Assembly (NCBI GenBank): GCA_933228895.1
Contig: OW121848.1
Location: 140,510,615 to 140,574,614, forward strand
Direction of reading: 5' to 3'
Source of the DNA: Platycnemis pennipes
Lineage: Eukaryota; Arthropoda; Insecta; Odonata; Platycnemididae
Length of the DNA stretch: 64,000 nt
Shown here one piece after another: positions 34,001 to 38,006 of this stretch; the stretch's first letter is position 1, and every line of letters starts with the position of its first letter. A model generated the notes under the pieces. The model saw only the letters and a program-made list of their open reading frames with translations, was not told where the DNA came from and did no database searches. The translations under genes and the position numbers were made by a program.

Positions 34001-35577
34001 ATTTGTTACCGTTGCTGTCGTGTATTGTTCGTGGGGAGAAATTAATTCTTGTACTGCTCGGTCCAACAGTTGAATTCTCTTAATTTATCGCTTGTCTGTC
34101 CTGCTGATGTAGTATGGGGGTAGAAATATGACCGAAACGTCAGATTTGAATTAGAGTGATTTGAATATTTTTCAAGTGTCTTTGATCTTAAGAACAACCT
34201 TCTACAGAGTCTATTGCTTCCCAACCAGGCTCTTCGATTAGCCGAGCGACAGATTCTGTGTTCATAGGAATTTTTGAGAAAATGTGTCATTTTCCTTCGT
34301 ATCTCATTCAGCTTCCGAAGTAAATATTTATTCATTGGATCCCAAATGCATACTCCAACTGAGGCCTTATTAATACAAAATAATACCTTTCTTTTACTTT
34401 CCAATTCGGACACTTTCCCTCCATTCGTTTGGTAGATTGCAGTTTCTTTAGTGTCTTAAAATCTGTGTCACTAGCTCGAATATGATTTCTCAATGATAGG
34501 TTTCAAATAAGAGTGATGCGTATATATTTAACTTCGCTCGCCACAACTATATATACTCTGCCAACATTATAATTTGGAAGTAATTTTAACTTTTTCCGCT
34601 AGAAGTGTATTACGGTGAATGTGTTTAGATTTATTTTTTCATAATTTAGGTTTAGATTGAGGAGAGAATTAGTATTTTGAAAGCAAAAGACTTACATTAA
34701 GTGATCCCCGCGGATATGCATAGAGTAGGTACCTACTTGAATTCGAATGCTATAAGGGAAAGAATCTATCCCATTTCCTATACATCTCACTCATGCGAGT
34801 TCAAATTGTGGAAAATTAAAAAAGGGTACGAGTACTCCAAAGGTACTAGGGGTACGCAGTAAAGACTTTTTAATGTTGCAGCAGTATCTTTAAAATGAGA
34901 TTCCTGGTTCATTTTAGCCGACCAGAACCAAGTACTAAAAATAAACGTGGTTATATTTCAGCATTGACTTTGATAAATGTAGGAACGTCATGCACGAGAC
35001 AACTATGGCTATTTCTTTTGGTACATCCATAATCCGGCCACGCCTAAACTCTATTTTCTGAGTATGACGGGGGATTACGCGGCTTTGTTGCGTGGGTATA
35101 GCGATAGAGAGAGAGAGAGAACGTGGGGTGAACGTCGACTCGTCAGCGGCATGGAGCGGATTCCGAATATTTACAGTGTGGAACCTGGAAAACCAAACCT
35201 TACAGTGTGGAAAAGCTGGAAAAGCGTAATTAAGACATGAAATAATGTGACAAATATCAGGGCATAATTGTTCATCTCACGTACAGGTATTCAGGTGGTG
35301 TTCACGGCTCTTAAGTGGCGTGGAAATGACTGAAGATGATGCTAGGCTGGGGAAACCGATTTGGCTCATATGATCTCATTACGACAATGAGGGAAATGGA
35401 TCATCGACTGTTTGCTAGTGACACCATGTGGAAGTGGAATGATTACTCACGCGACGTAGAGTTCTTTCTGGAGGCGGCCGCAATTGGCTGCACGAGCGTC
35501 GACGCAGCGAGGACGATCAGGGCCACAAGGGCGACTGGAAGTGCATTTGGCGTCGATATCCCCGGGGGGGACGCCAT
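953..35577 (-). CDS. Cht6: Group VI chitinase Cht6, GH18 plus CBM14 (spliced, 3' end outside window)
   Basis: Secreted endo-acting chitinase expected to hydrolyse beta-1,4-GlcNAc bonds of cuticular or peritrophic chitin outside the cell. Eleven exons join in phase into about 592 residues. A signal peptide covers roughly residues 1-35. The GH18 domain runs from about 54 to 440, with VCYYTNWSVYRPG near 57-69, LAVGGWNE near 130-137, the catalytic motif DGLDLDWE at 169-176 (acid Glu176), LSYDYHS at 247-253 and GGLMFWSVDNDDFRG at 399-413. A Gly/Arg then Thr-rich linker spans 445-503. A CBM14 domain follows with six cysteines (507, 519, 525, 542, 555, 563), then a new Thr-rich stretch. The wording of every exon matches insect Cht6 as I know it, and that family continues with a very long Ser/Thr-rich tail, which would lie left of base 1. 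The GH18 identity is certain; Cht6 over other groups rests on motif wording and domain order. Confidence 0.93.
1456..2035. repeat. Left palindromic array of the foldback-like element
   Basis: Units of 20-22 bases built on GTGGATATCCACTAAATATT and variants (ATTCAC, TGTCCAC) are arranged in a higher-order block of about 104-106 bases. Block starts marked by GTAGTGGATATC occur at about 1585, 1689, 1795 and 1901. Each unit is itself nearly palindromic, so single strands would fold extensively. Confidence 0.85.
2541..2610 (+). promoter_or_regulatory. Promoter-like motif cluster inside the foldback-like element
   Basis: An E-box/CRE-like CACGTGACGT lies at 2547-2556. A perfect RFX X-box pattern GTAACCATAGTAAC is at 2579-2592, preceded by two more GTAACC half-sites, and a CCAAT box is at 2601-2605. 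The region is less AT-rich than the flanks. These are motif matches only; activity is inferred. Confidence 0.4.
2658..2975 (+). CDS. Hypothetical open reading frame in the core of the foldback-like element
   Basis: A 105-codon frame lies 65 bases after the X-box/CCAAT cluster. From an internal Met it reads MYNVSRREWKDDSADIFRKN and on through charged, ordered-looking sequence (PEYDKFRASANATVDVAF) before a hydrophobic end and a stop. I recognise no domain. It could be a captured 5' exon of a host gene, a remnant of an element protein, or chance. Confidence 0.2.
   Translation: MFLVIFVALEDFHIRPWRALRMYNVSRREWKDDSADIFRKNFNKKECSPKTLYQVFRSSMEDDSPREKLQREVKTPEYDKFRASANATVDVAFFFSLKHVVLRKF
2995..3170. 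repeat. Right palindromic array of the foldback-like element
   Basis: Units around GTGGATCCACTA include a 60-base block (TTTAGTGGATGCCGAAATCG onward) starting at 3061 and again at 3121. The left array is mostly GATATC-centred while this one is GGATCC-centred, so the two ends have diverged in unit sequence although the terminal 23 bases are identical. Confidence 0.85.
3186..4361 (-). other. Remainder of Cht6 intron 10
   Basis: AT-rich sequence between the foldback-like element and CBM14 exon 10. No coding or repeat structure was recognised. Confidence 0.4.
4362..4484 (-). CDS. Cht6: Cht6 coding exon 10: first part of CBM14 chitin-binding domain
   Basis: Encodes residues 504-544 plus one base: DFVCKDEGFFPHPRDCKKYF then WCLDSG and IVAHQFTCPS. 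These carry cysteines 1-4 of the peritrophin-A (CBM14) domain (507, 519, 525, 542) and the aromatic residues that face chitin (Tyr522, Phe523, Trp524). The acceptor tttcacag and donor CAG|GTAAGT keep phase 1. The exon is short (123 bases) and the domain is split inside the Cys4-Cys5 segment, at Gly545. Confidence 0.93.
4485..5880 (-). other. Cht6 intron 9
   Basis: A GT-AG intron of 1396 bases between the CBM14 and linker exons. It contains a small palindrome (TGTTGAGTG, T, CACTCAACA) near 5589-5607 but nothing else recognisable. Confidence 0.6.
5881..6059 (-). CDS. Cht6: Cht6 coding exon 9: Arg/Gly then Thr-rich linker
   Basis: Encodes residues 444-503 plus one base. It begins PSRVGVSAGGNRRRPTSGGG, runs through GRKRRPS into a Ser/Thr tract (roughly 471-485) and ends with Pro/Thr-rich PEPPTTPDPGS. 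Such tracts are normally heavily O-glycosylated and separate the catalytic and chitin-binding domains. RKRR at 466-469 fits a proprotein convertase pattern, although Pro follows it. The acceptor is gctcttatag|A (phase 2 in) and the donor is AGTG|GTGAGT (phase 1 out). Confidence 0.92.
6060..7329 (-). other. Cht6 intron 8
   Basis: A GT-AG intron of 1270 bases. Bases about 6780-6960 on the plus strand have a purine-rich, LINE-like look but no protein match strong enough to call. Confidence 0.6.
7330..7493 (-). CDS. Cht6: Cht6 coding exon 8: end of GH18 domain
   Basis: Encodes residues 390-443 plus two bases. ARYVHEMSLGGLMFWSVDND then DFRGDCHGKPYPLVEAGKEE complete the barrel, including Trp404, the conserved tryptophan at the floor of the substrate cleft. 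The end PPSKGTSK opens the linker. Two donors lie close together, GTAAGG starting at 7329 and GTAAAG at 7336. Only the first leaves GC to join A of exon 9 as Ala444 in frame, so it was chosen. Confidence 0.93.
7494..7840 (-). other. Intron 7 of Cht6, GC-AG type
   Basis: This 347-base intron begins GCAAGT and ends ttctattcaag on the minus strand. Protein continuity (RKK before, ARYVHEM after) and exact phase 0 leave no alternative GT donor nearby. The remaining donor positions (AAG|GCAAGT) match consensus, as is usual for GC donors. Confidence 0.88.
7841..7966 (-). CDS. Cht6: Cht6 coding exon 7 (followed by a GC donor)
   Basis: Encodes residues 348-389, exactly 42 codons: ICKAIKSDEWTVEQPEPDAM then GPYAFRGDQWVGYDDPDTIR and KK. 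This is the CID-like insertion and return strand of the GH18 fold, with the usual QWVGYDD. The acceptor is ccttcag|ATT. The exon ends AAG|GCAAGT, a GC rather than GT donor. The next exon resumes with ARYVHEM in phase 0, exactly where the family continues. Confidence 0.94.
7967..9404 (-). other. Cht6 intron 6
   Basis: A GT-AG intron of 1438 bases, AT-rich, with no recognisable element. Introns 4 and 5 (10144-10581 and 9591-10004) are short GT-AG introns of 438 and 414 bases, also without content. Confidence 0.6.
9405..9590 (-). CDS. Cht6: Cht6 coding exon 6
   Basis: Encodes residues 286-347, exactly 62 codons. DFTVRHYLKAGVPPSQLVLG leads to IPTYGRSYTL (306-315), the conserved barrel strand before the alpha+beta insertion, then GDATREKGYLSYYE. 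The acceptor is tccgtag|GAC and the donor is GAG|GTGGGT, both phase 0. The splice removes codons that would otherwise read into the intron. Confidence 0.95.
10005..10143 (-). CDS. Cht6: Cht6 coding exon 5
   Basis: Encodes residues 239-285. QLDFLNILSYDYHSAFEP contains the conserved GH18 region III, with Tyr249 and Asp250 near the substrate. NHHSPLYPL and YDYDGELCI follow. The acceptor ttttttccag|G completes Pro239 and the donor is ATT|GTAAGT in phase 0. Confidence 0.95.
10582..10706 (-). CDS. Cht6: Cht6 coding exon 4
   Basis: Encodes residues 198-238 plus two bases of codon 239: DLRAEFDKESSQTGRPRLLL then TMAVPAGKEYIDRGFDMSRL. This is the GH18 segment after the catalytic strand, with the usual LLLTMAVPAG beta strand. 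The acceptor is cttcag|GAC (phase 0) and the donor is TCACC|GTAAGT (phase 2). Confidence 0.95.
10707..15471 (-). other. Cht6 intron 3
   Basis: A GT-AG intron of 4765 bases, mostly anonymous. It contains a local 50-base direct duplication at 13631-13725. Interrupted minus-strand reading at about 14170-14580 looks somewhat protein-like but matches nothing I recognise. Confidence 0.6.
13631..13725. repeat. Imperfect 50-base tandem duplication
   Basis: TCATTTGTAGTCAAAGAGGC at 13631 is repeated as TCATTTGTAGTCAAATAGGC at 13681, followed by related CCTGTAGTCAA / CCTGTAATGC segments. It is a small local duplication inside intron 3. Confidence 0.7.
15472..15731 (-). CDS. Cht6: Cht6 coding exon 3: catalytic site
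   Basis: Encodes residues 111-197, including KTLLAVGGWNEGSARFS and the GH18 signature FDGLDLDWEFPA, with the DxDxDxE acids Asp169, Asp172, Asp174 and the proton donor Glu176. Residue 177 is Phe where most insect chitinases have Tyr. It is bounded by a cctcag acceptor and a GAG|GTGAGC donor in phase 0. The exon is markedly GC-rich against AT-rich introns. As a result both strands look open here, and plus-strand reading frames at 15337-15707 are shadows of this exon. Confidence 0.97.
15732..18305 (-). other. Cht6 intron 2
   Basis: A GT-AG intron of 2574 bases, AT-rich, with one tRNA-like SINE head near 17500-17655 and otherwise nothing recognised. Confidence 0.6.
17500..17655 (-). mobile_element. 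tRNA-derived SINE head, degraded
   Basis: The minus strand has a B-box-like GGATTCAAATCC (plus 17592-17603) inside a tRNA-like context (GGACTGAAGGGTCGTGGATTC), with an A-box-like stretch upstream (ATGGCTTGCGGAGT). No fold or CCA context of a working tRNA is evident. Limits are approximate. Confidence 0.45.
18306..18509 (-). CDS. Cht6: Cht6 coding exon 2: start of GH18 barrel
   Basis: Encodes residues 43-111. A short Ser-rich lead is followed by SLIVCYYTNWSVYRPGRAKY and then NPYLCTHLIYAFGG, the first beta strands of the GH18 TIM barrel with two conserved cysteines (58 and 83). The acceptor is a pyrimidine-rich tract ending ctactgcag and the donor is CAAG followed by GTAAGC, both phase 1. The donor phase joins Gly111 to the next exon to give IEQGGYAKF, a junction typical of Cht6. 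Confidence 0.95.
18510..19643 (-). other. Cht6 intron 1, segment next to exon 2
   Basis: Start of the 16.9-kb first intron. AT-rich, no coding or repeat structure recognised. Confidence 0.4.
19652..20022. mobile_element. hAT-type MITE with 8-bp target duplication
   Basis: The ends are perfect 17-base inverted repeats, TAGGGATGGGTCGGTTC. The element is flanked by identical 8-base copies of CTTTTATT (19644-19651 and 20023-20030), the target-duplication length of hAT transposons. Both subterminal regions are runs of GGTTC/GAACC units (GAACCGGAACCGGAACCGA), so the whole 371 bases can fold back. No transposase is present. Confidence 0.9.
20031..21235 (-). other. Cht6 intron 1, anonymous segment
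   Basis: AT-rich intronic DNA between the MITE and the LINE 3' end. Nothing recognised. Confidence 0.4.
21236..21665 (-). mobile_element. Decayed non-LTR retrotransposon 3' end (RTE-like reverse transcriptase C-terminus)
   Basis: The minus strand, with several stops and shifts, reads YGSEAW, then SRLETFDM, MMKFKWVDRVTDEKFMRRVG, RMKTIIEE and RPRMRYMEQVVKDVKE. These are the C-terminal motifs of arthropod LINE reverse transcriptases. It ends with CAATCTTAGGATTGTTGACC, the same 3' terminus seen at 47160-47185 and 59276-59296. It is 5'-truncated and dead. Confidence 0.8.
21666..24605 (-). other. Cht6 intron 1, anonymous segment
   Basis: About 2.9 kb of AT-rich DNA without a supported gene. Reading frames at 23402-23712 and 23955-24324 overlap each other on different frames or strands and match nothing. 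Confidence 0.4.
24606..24650. repeat. Near-perfect 21-bp hairpin with 3-base loop
   Basis: GTTGTCAGAGAAATCTGAAGG, then TTT, then the complementary arm ending GACAAC; one mismatch in 21 pairs. It is too short and tight for a typical miRNA precursor. It more likely arose by a local inverted duplication. Confidence 0.85.
24880..25000 (-). mobile_element. Decayed tRNA-like SINE head
   Basis: The minus strand shows GTCTTAATCGGTGACGCG as an A-box-like stretch. About 30 bases later GCGGGTTAAAATC is a degraded B box. Orientation and limits are approximate. Confidence 0.4.
25940..26500 (-). mobile_element. Penelope-like element 3' remnant with GIY-YIG endonuclease motif
   Basis: From base 26434 the minus strand reads GVYKI, a stop, then CDDCSSYYIGQAGRSFSKRM and KEHRN, later HLIEEGHHSSFE. 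This is the GVY...YIG core, the conserved Arg and the zinc-like CxxC of the GIY-YIG endonuclease that ends Penelope-like element proteins. In-frame stops show it is dead. About 280 bases downstream lies a hammerhead-like terminal motif, as expected for this retroelement class. The element is truncated: no reverse transcriptase is visible to its right. Confidence 0.85.
25943..25990 (-). ncRNA. Hammerhead-ribozyme-like motif at the end of the Penelope-like remnant
   Basis: The minus strand reads CTGACGA (hammerhead CUGANGA core), a short helix GGCC...GGCT, then GAGAC where the core needs GAAAC, then CGGT-AGT-ACCG, a small stem-loop. Penelope-like elements are known to carry hammerhead motifs in their terminal repeats. 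The GAAA to GAGA change makes cleavage unlikely in this copy. Confidence 0.45.
26640..26830. promoter_or_regulatory. CCAAT/E-box cluster, possible promoter or element interior
   Basis: This GC-richer patch holds CCAAT at 26676-26680 and 26750-26754, each followed by GAG, paired CAACCG / CGGTTG motifs, and CACGTG at 26773-26778. The GCAGTCACGTG string also occurs in the foldback-like element core near 2543. No gene follows it on either strand. Confidence 0.25.
26831..27564 (-). other. Cht6 intron 1, anonymous segment
   Basis: About 730 bases with several overlapping minus-strand reading frames (26877-27560) that share no recognisable domain. No gene is supported. Confidence 0.4.
27565..27800 (+). 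mobile_element. tRNA-derived SINE, family A
   Basis: An A-box-like GGTTGGTGTAATAGTTATTG is followed 35 bases later by a near-perfect B box GGGTTCAAATCC, then an unrelated body containing TTGAGTGCTTTGC and CCGTCGGATGGGACGTTAAG. The end is pyrimidine-rich. The body segment GTCGGATGGGACG recurs in the copy at 52570, defining a family. Confidence 0.75.
28506..33869. repeat. Satellite array, about 48 monomers of 111/112 bp
   Basis: Spacing of the GTGCACAAC landmark gives 111, 111, 112, 111, 111, 112, 111 and then 112-base steps throughout (29306 to 33786 is exactly 40 x 112). Two monomer types exist: AACAACAGTCTGGTTT (111) and AACCACAGTCTAGGTTT (112). The first seven monomers mix them, while the remaining 41 are all the 112 type and look identical by eye. 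Each monomer holds a perfect 10-base inverted repeat (TTCAATTGTG / CACAATTGAA, 7-base loop with a CA run) and a GGTTCGAAGTC string resembling a pol III B box. Open frames here exist only because 111 is divisible by 3. It lies in Cht6 intron 1. Confidence 0.97.
33985..34430 (-). mobile_element. CR1-type LINE reverse transcriptase fragment
   Basis: The minus strand reads FVLIRPQLEYA, then after a frameshift IWDPMNKYLLRKLNEIRRKM and NSYEHR, and near the end SDKLREFNCWTEQYKN. RPxLEYA...WDP with a following basic helix is the thumb-region signature of CR1/Jockey-type reverse transcriptases, and the final block is their C-terminus. The 123-codon open frame at 34042-34413 is this remnant, not a host gene. 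It abuts the right edge of the satellite. Confidence 0.75.
34440..35450 (-). other. Cht6 intron 1, segment next to exon 1
   Basis: About 1 kb with a short GA run (GATAGAGAGAGAGAGAGAAC near 35104-35123). No coding sequence or clear element was recognised. Confidence 0.4.
35451..35577 (-). CDS. Cht6: Cht6 coding exon 1: signal peptide
   Basis: Encodes residues 1-42 plus the first base of codon 43. MASPPGISTP is followed by a hydrophobic core (NALPVALVALIVLAASTLVQ) and a small-residue stretch PIAAAS, a typical secretory signal with likely cleavage near residues 33-36. An N-glycosylation sequon N-S-T lies at 39-41. The exon ends TCG C followed by GTGAGT, phase 1, and the leftover C joins GG of the next exon to give Arg43. 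The ATG directly follows an AG acceptor, so translation starts at the first base of this exon unless an upstream exon adds in-frame sequence. It is separated from the next coding exon by 16.9 kb. Confidence 0.82.
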
Positions 35578-35600
35578 CTAGGGGAGAGAGAAAGATCGCC
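35578..35600 (-). other. Splice acceptor directly abutting the Cht6 start codon
   Basis: Read on the minus strand, a polypyrimidine run (tctttctctctcccctag) ends in AG immediately before the ATG of the signal-peptide exon. This implies an upstream exon, presumably 5' UTR, somewhere to the right. The TAG of the acceptor is also an in-frame stop in genomic DNA, so unspliced readthrough from further upstream is not possible in this frame. Confidence 0.7.
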
Positions 35601-36465
35601 ATTAATGCATGCAATTCAGTGGTTCCCAGAGATACTTGTCCTCAAATTGGCATGCAATGGCCATATTTGAAAATGCGTGAGAAATATCTATCCCATAACA
35701 TTTAAGTTCCAAACCATTTGCAGCAACAAACACAACACCACTGGAATTTTTGATAACATTTAATAAGAAAAATCATTATTTTTACAATGGGCACACAAGA
35801 TTTTCTTACAGAAAACTTACTTAAGCTTTATGTCTTTACCAATAAAAGCCAATTCATTTGAGTAAGGATAAACAGTACTCTGTGTAACATTATTTCCCAG
35901 TTAGGAAGAGGGAGATATTTATCATTAAAATAACTCAAAATCCAATTAGACTAGTAGTGGGTGCACCATTACAGGATTTGCGAATCAAACATAACTTAAA
36001 CTCCTGGGTTTTCATTAAACCGCGCTCAAACTTAACGGAATTTATGAAGTAGAAACATCGTAATGAGCTTTCCAAGAATGAAAAGAATAACCTTGTTAAA
36101 AGAATTCATAATGATTGGAAAGAGTGCTTGACAATGTTGTACAGAGCCAATTGATTGGGACGTCATGAAATACAGCTTGAGGGTGGTTAGAAGCCATGCA
36201 TTTTCTCATTTGGCAACAGTTTATTTATTTATTTAATGAGTTCATTATTCACCCAAAGTAAAAAAAACATAATAATTGGGTAAACACATTCACAGCTAAA
36301 TCCATAATTACGATAATAACTGAAGGCTGGCTGAATATAACATAAAAAGCCTACATTACTTACATACAATTAAAGTTTTTAAAAAGACGATATGATTTTC
36401 CACGATTTAATCACTTCGCATTGGTTAGATGCTATTTGAGGCACCATAAGTGCGGAATCCTCTGT

Positions 36466-36497
36466 GACTGTGTGAAAGACGAGTCTTTCACACAGTC
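36466..36497. repeat. Perfect 15-bp inverted repeat with 2-base spacer
   Basis: GACTGTGTGAAAGAC, GA, GTCTTTCACACAGTC. A cruciform-capable palindrome 0.9 kb upstream of the first Cht6 coding exon. Function unknown. Confidence 0.9.
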
Positions 36498-36824
36498 GCT
36501 ACGCATAATTCATTTAATTGGAGAAAAAGTTCTTAACTTTCATTTACACCGTGTCGACAGTTACCTTTGCTGCTAAATATATATATAACGGTGCTCAGTA
36601 ATTGCGATAATAAACGCGGACGCTTCCGGCCAGTCCATTTTCCCTTTTTAAGCTATCCACCGGGAAAAACATTCCTTTTTGAGGCTTCGCGAACCTGTCA
36701 AGAGTCAAATTGTATTCGGACAATGAAACGCACCCTTATCGAATTTCACATGGGACGACTTTTTCTCCTTCTCCGCATCACGACTTCTTTCACTGCTTAG
36801 TGGAGTCAAATTTTCTTTGTTAAC

Positions 36825-37400
36825 CTTCGGGGGGAAAGGTGAAAGCACCATTTTGAAGGAAAACAGTACTCGCGAATGAAAAGAAAAGTTCCTTTGTTTC
36901 CCGCACATAATGATTCGTGAGCGCTTCGTGTGCTCATGGCTCCGGGGAATTTTTGGAAGGGGTGGGCGTGTAATCTGAGGCGATTCAGCGCAATCGCGAT
37001 TCCGGGGGCGCCCGGCTCCGCTATGAGGAGAGCACAATGCACGAAAGTCCCTTGTCACCATGGAGATGTTTGCGGCGCCTCCCCCGCGGGCGGTTAACGG
37101 AGGGTCGACCAAATTTTCTCACACACTCTCCTCCTACACCTCTTCATGTCTTCCCAGCTCATTCCCACCGCTGCCAGCTTTTTCCGCCCGTCCCCGGAGT
37201 GTTTACATAAATTAAAAATTCGCCTGGATGGGATATGATATTTCGTCCTTTCTCCACCTCTGCATTTCAACGCCGCGTGTGGGAACGCTGCGGGCCTCGC
37301 CTCTCTCGCTGAGACAGAAAGCCTTCCCGTCTCCCCCCGCGCACTCTCGGAAAGAGGGGTAAAAAACGAATCCGCAGATCTCGCGAGAAGAAAGGGAAAT
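36825..37400 (-). promoter_or_regulatory. GC-rich island 1.3-1.8 kb upstream of the first Cht6 coding exon
   Basis: A GC- and CpG-rich patch in AT-rich surroundings, with several overlapping reading frames on the minus strand but no recognisable protein. It is the nearest candidate for the missing 5' exon and promoter of Cht6. No core promoter element could be assigned. Confidence 0.3.
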
Positions 37401-37724
37401 GTGTAATTGAAGCAGTTAACGTGGAATCTTGAAACAACTTTCGCTTTTAAACGGTTCACTTTTAACCTCGAGGTTGCGTCTGATGGGAATTTTAAATATA
37501 GCGAGGGTAGTGTTTACTTCCACTGGACATCAACTCTCAGCAAACGGTAAGGCATTAGCGGTTTTTCATACGGCGATATTTTTTGCTACATTTGACAGTT
37601 CTTGGAACGTTAACTGACAGGATGTATGTATTAATTTTTGTTTCCTAAGCTTTTTATTCAGGTTAGACGCACAGTCTATTAGGAGCATTAGCGCAATAGG
37701 AAATGAAAAGAAAGGTTATAAAAT

Positions 37725-37995
37725 CACTCAGTGATTCAACCCTTTGGTTGGTCTTTGATAGGCTCACCCCGTACCTACTAAGCCAATGGCGTGTGAAATT
37801 CACACATTCAGGGTTAGGGGGGCCAGTTCCTTTCCCTGGGCCACCTGCGATTACCTACGAAGTTCTGACACGCAGAAAATTGAATCGCCAGGACTTTAGA
37901 TGGGGGTGTCCAGAGAGGTTCTTGCCTGGGATTAGAACCCAGGACCCTCCGGTCAGTAGCTCAGTGCTCTACCCACTAGGCCACCACGACCCCCC
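37725..37995 (-). mobile_element. Intact tRNA-derived SINE, family B, with 11-bp target duplication
   Basis: Minus strand: the head starts GGGGGTCGTGGTGGCCTAGTGG (A box TGGCCTAGTGGG, plus 37972-37983). The B box GGTTCTAATCC (plus 37929-37939) follows, then a body ending in AATCACTGAGTG. Identical GGTTATAAAAT flanks (37714-37724 and 37996-38006) mark the insertion. The length is 271 bases. The intact duplication suggests a fairly recent insertion. Confidence 0.88.
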
Positions 37996-38006
37996 GGTTA
38001 TAAAAT

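Noticed and set aside
36705..37459. Minus-strand frames of 121-135 codons near the Cht6 5' end
   Set aside because: Basic, Pro/Arg-rich composition typical of CpG-rich non-coding DNA; no start of a known protein and no in-phase donor to the Cht6 exon.
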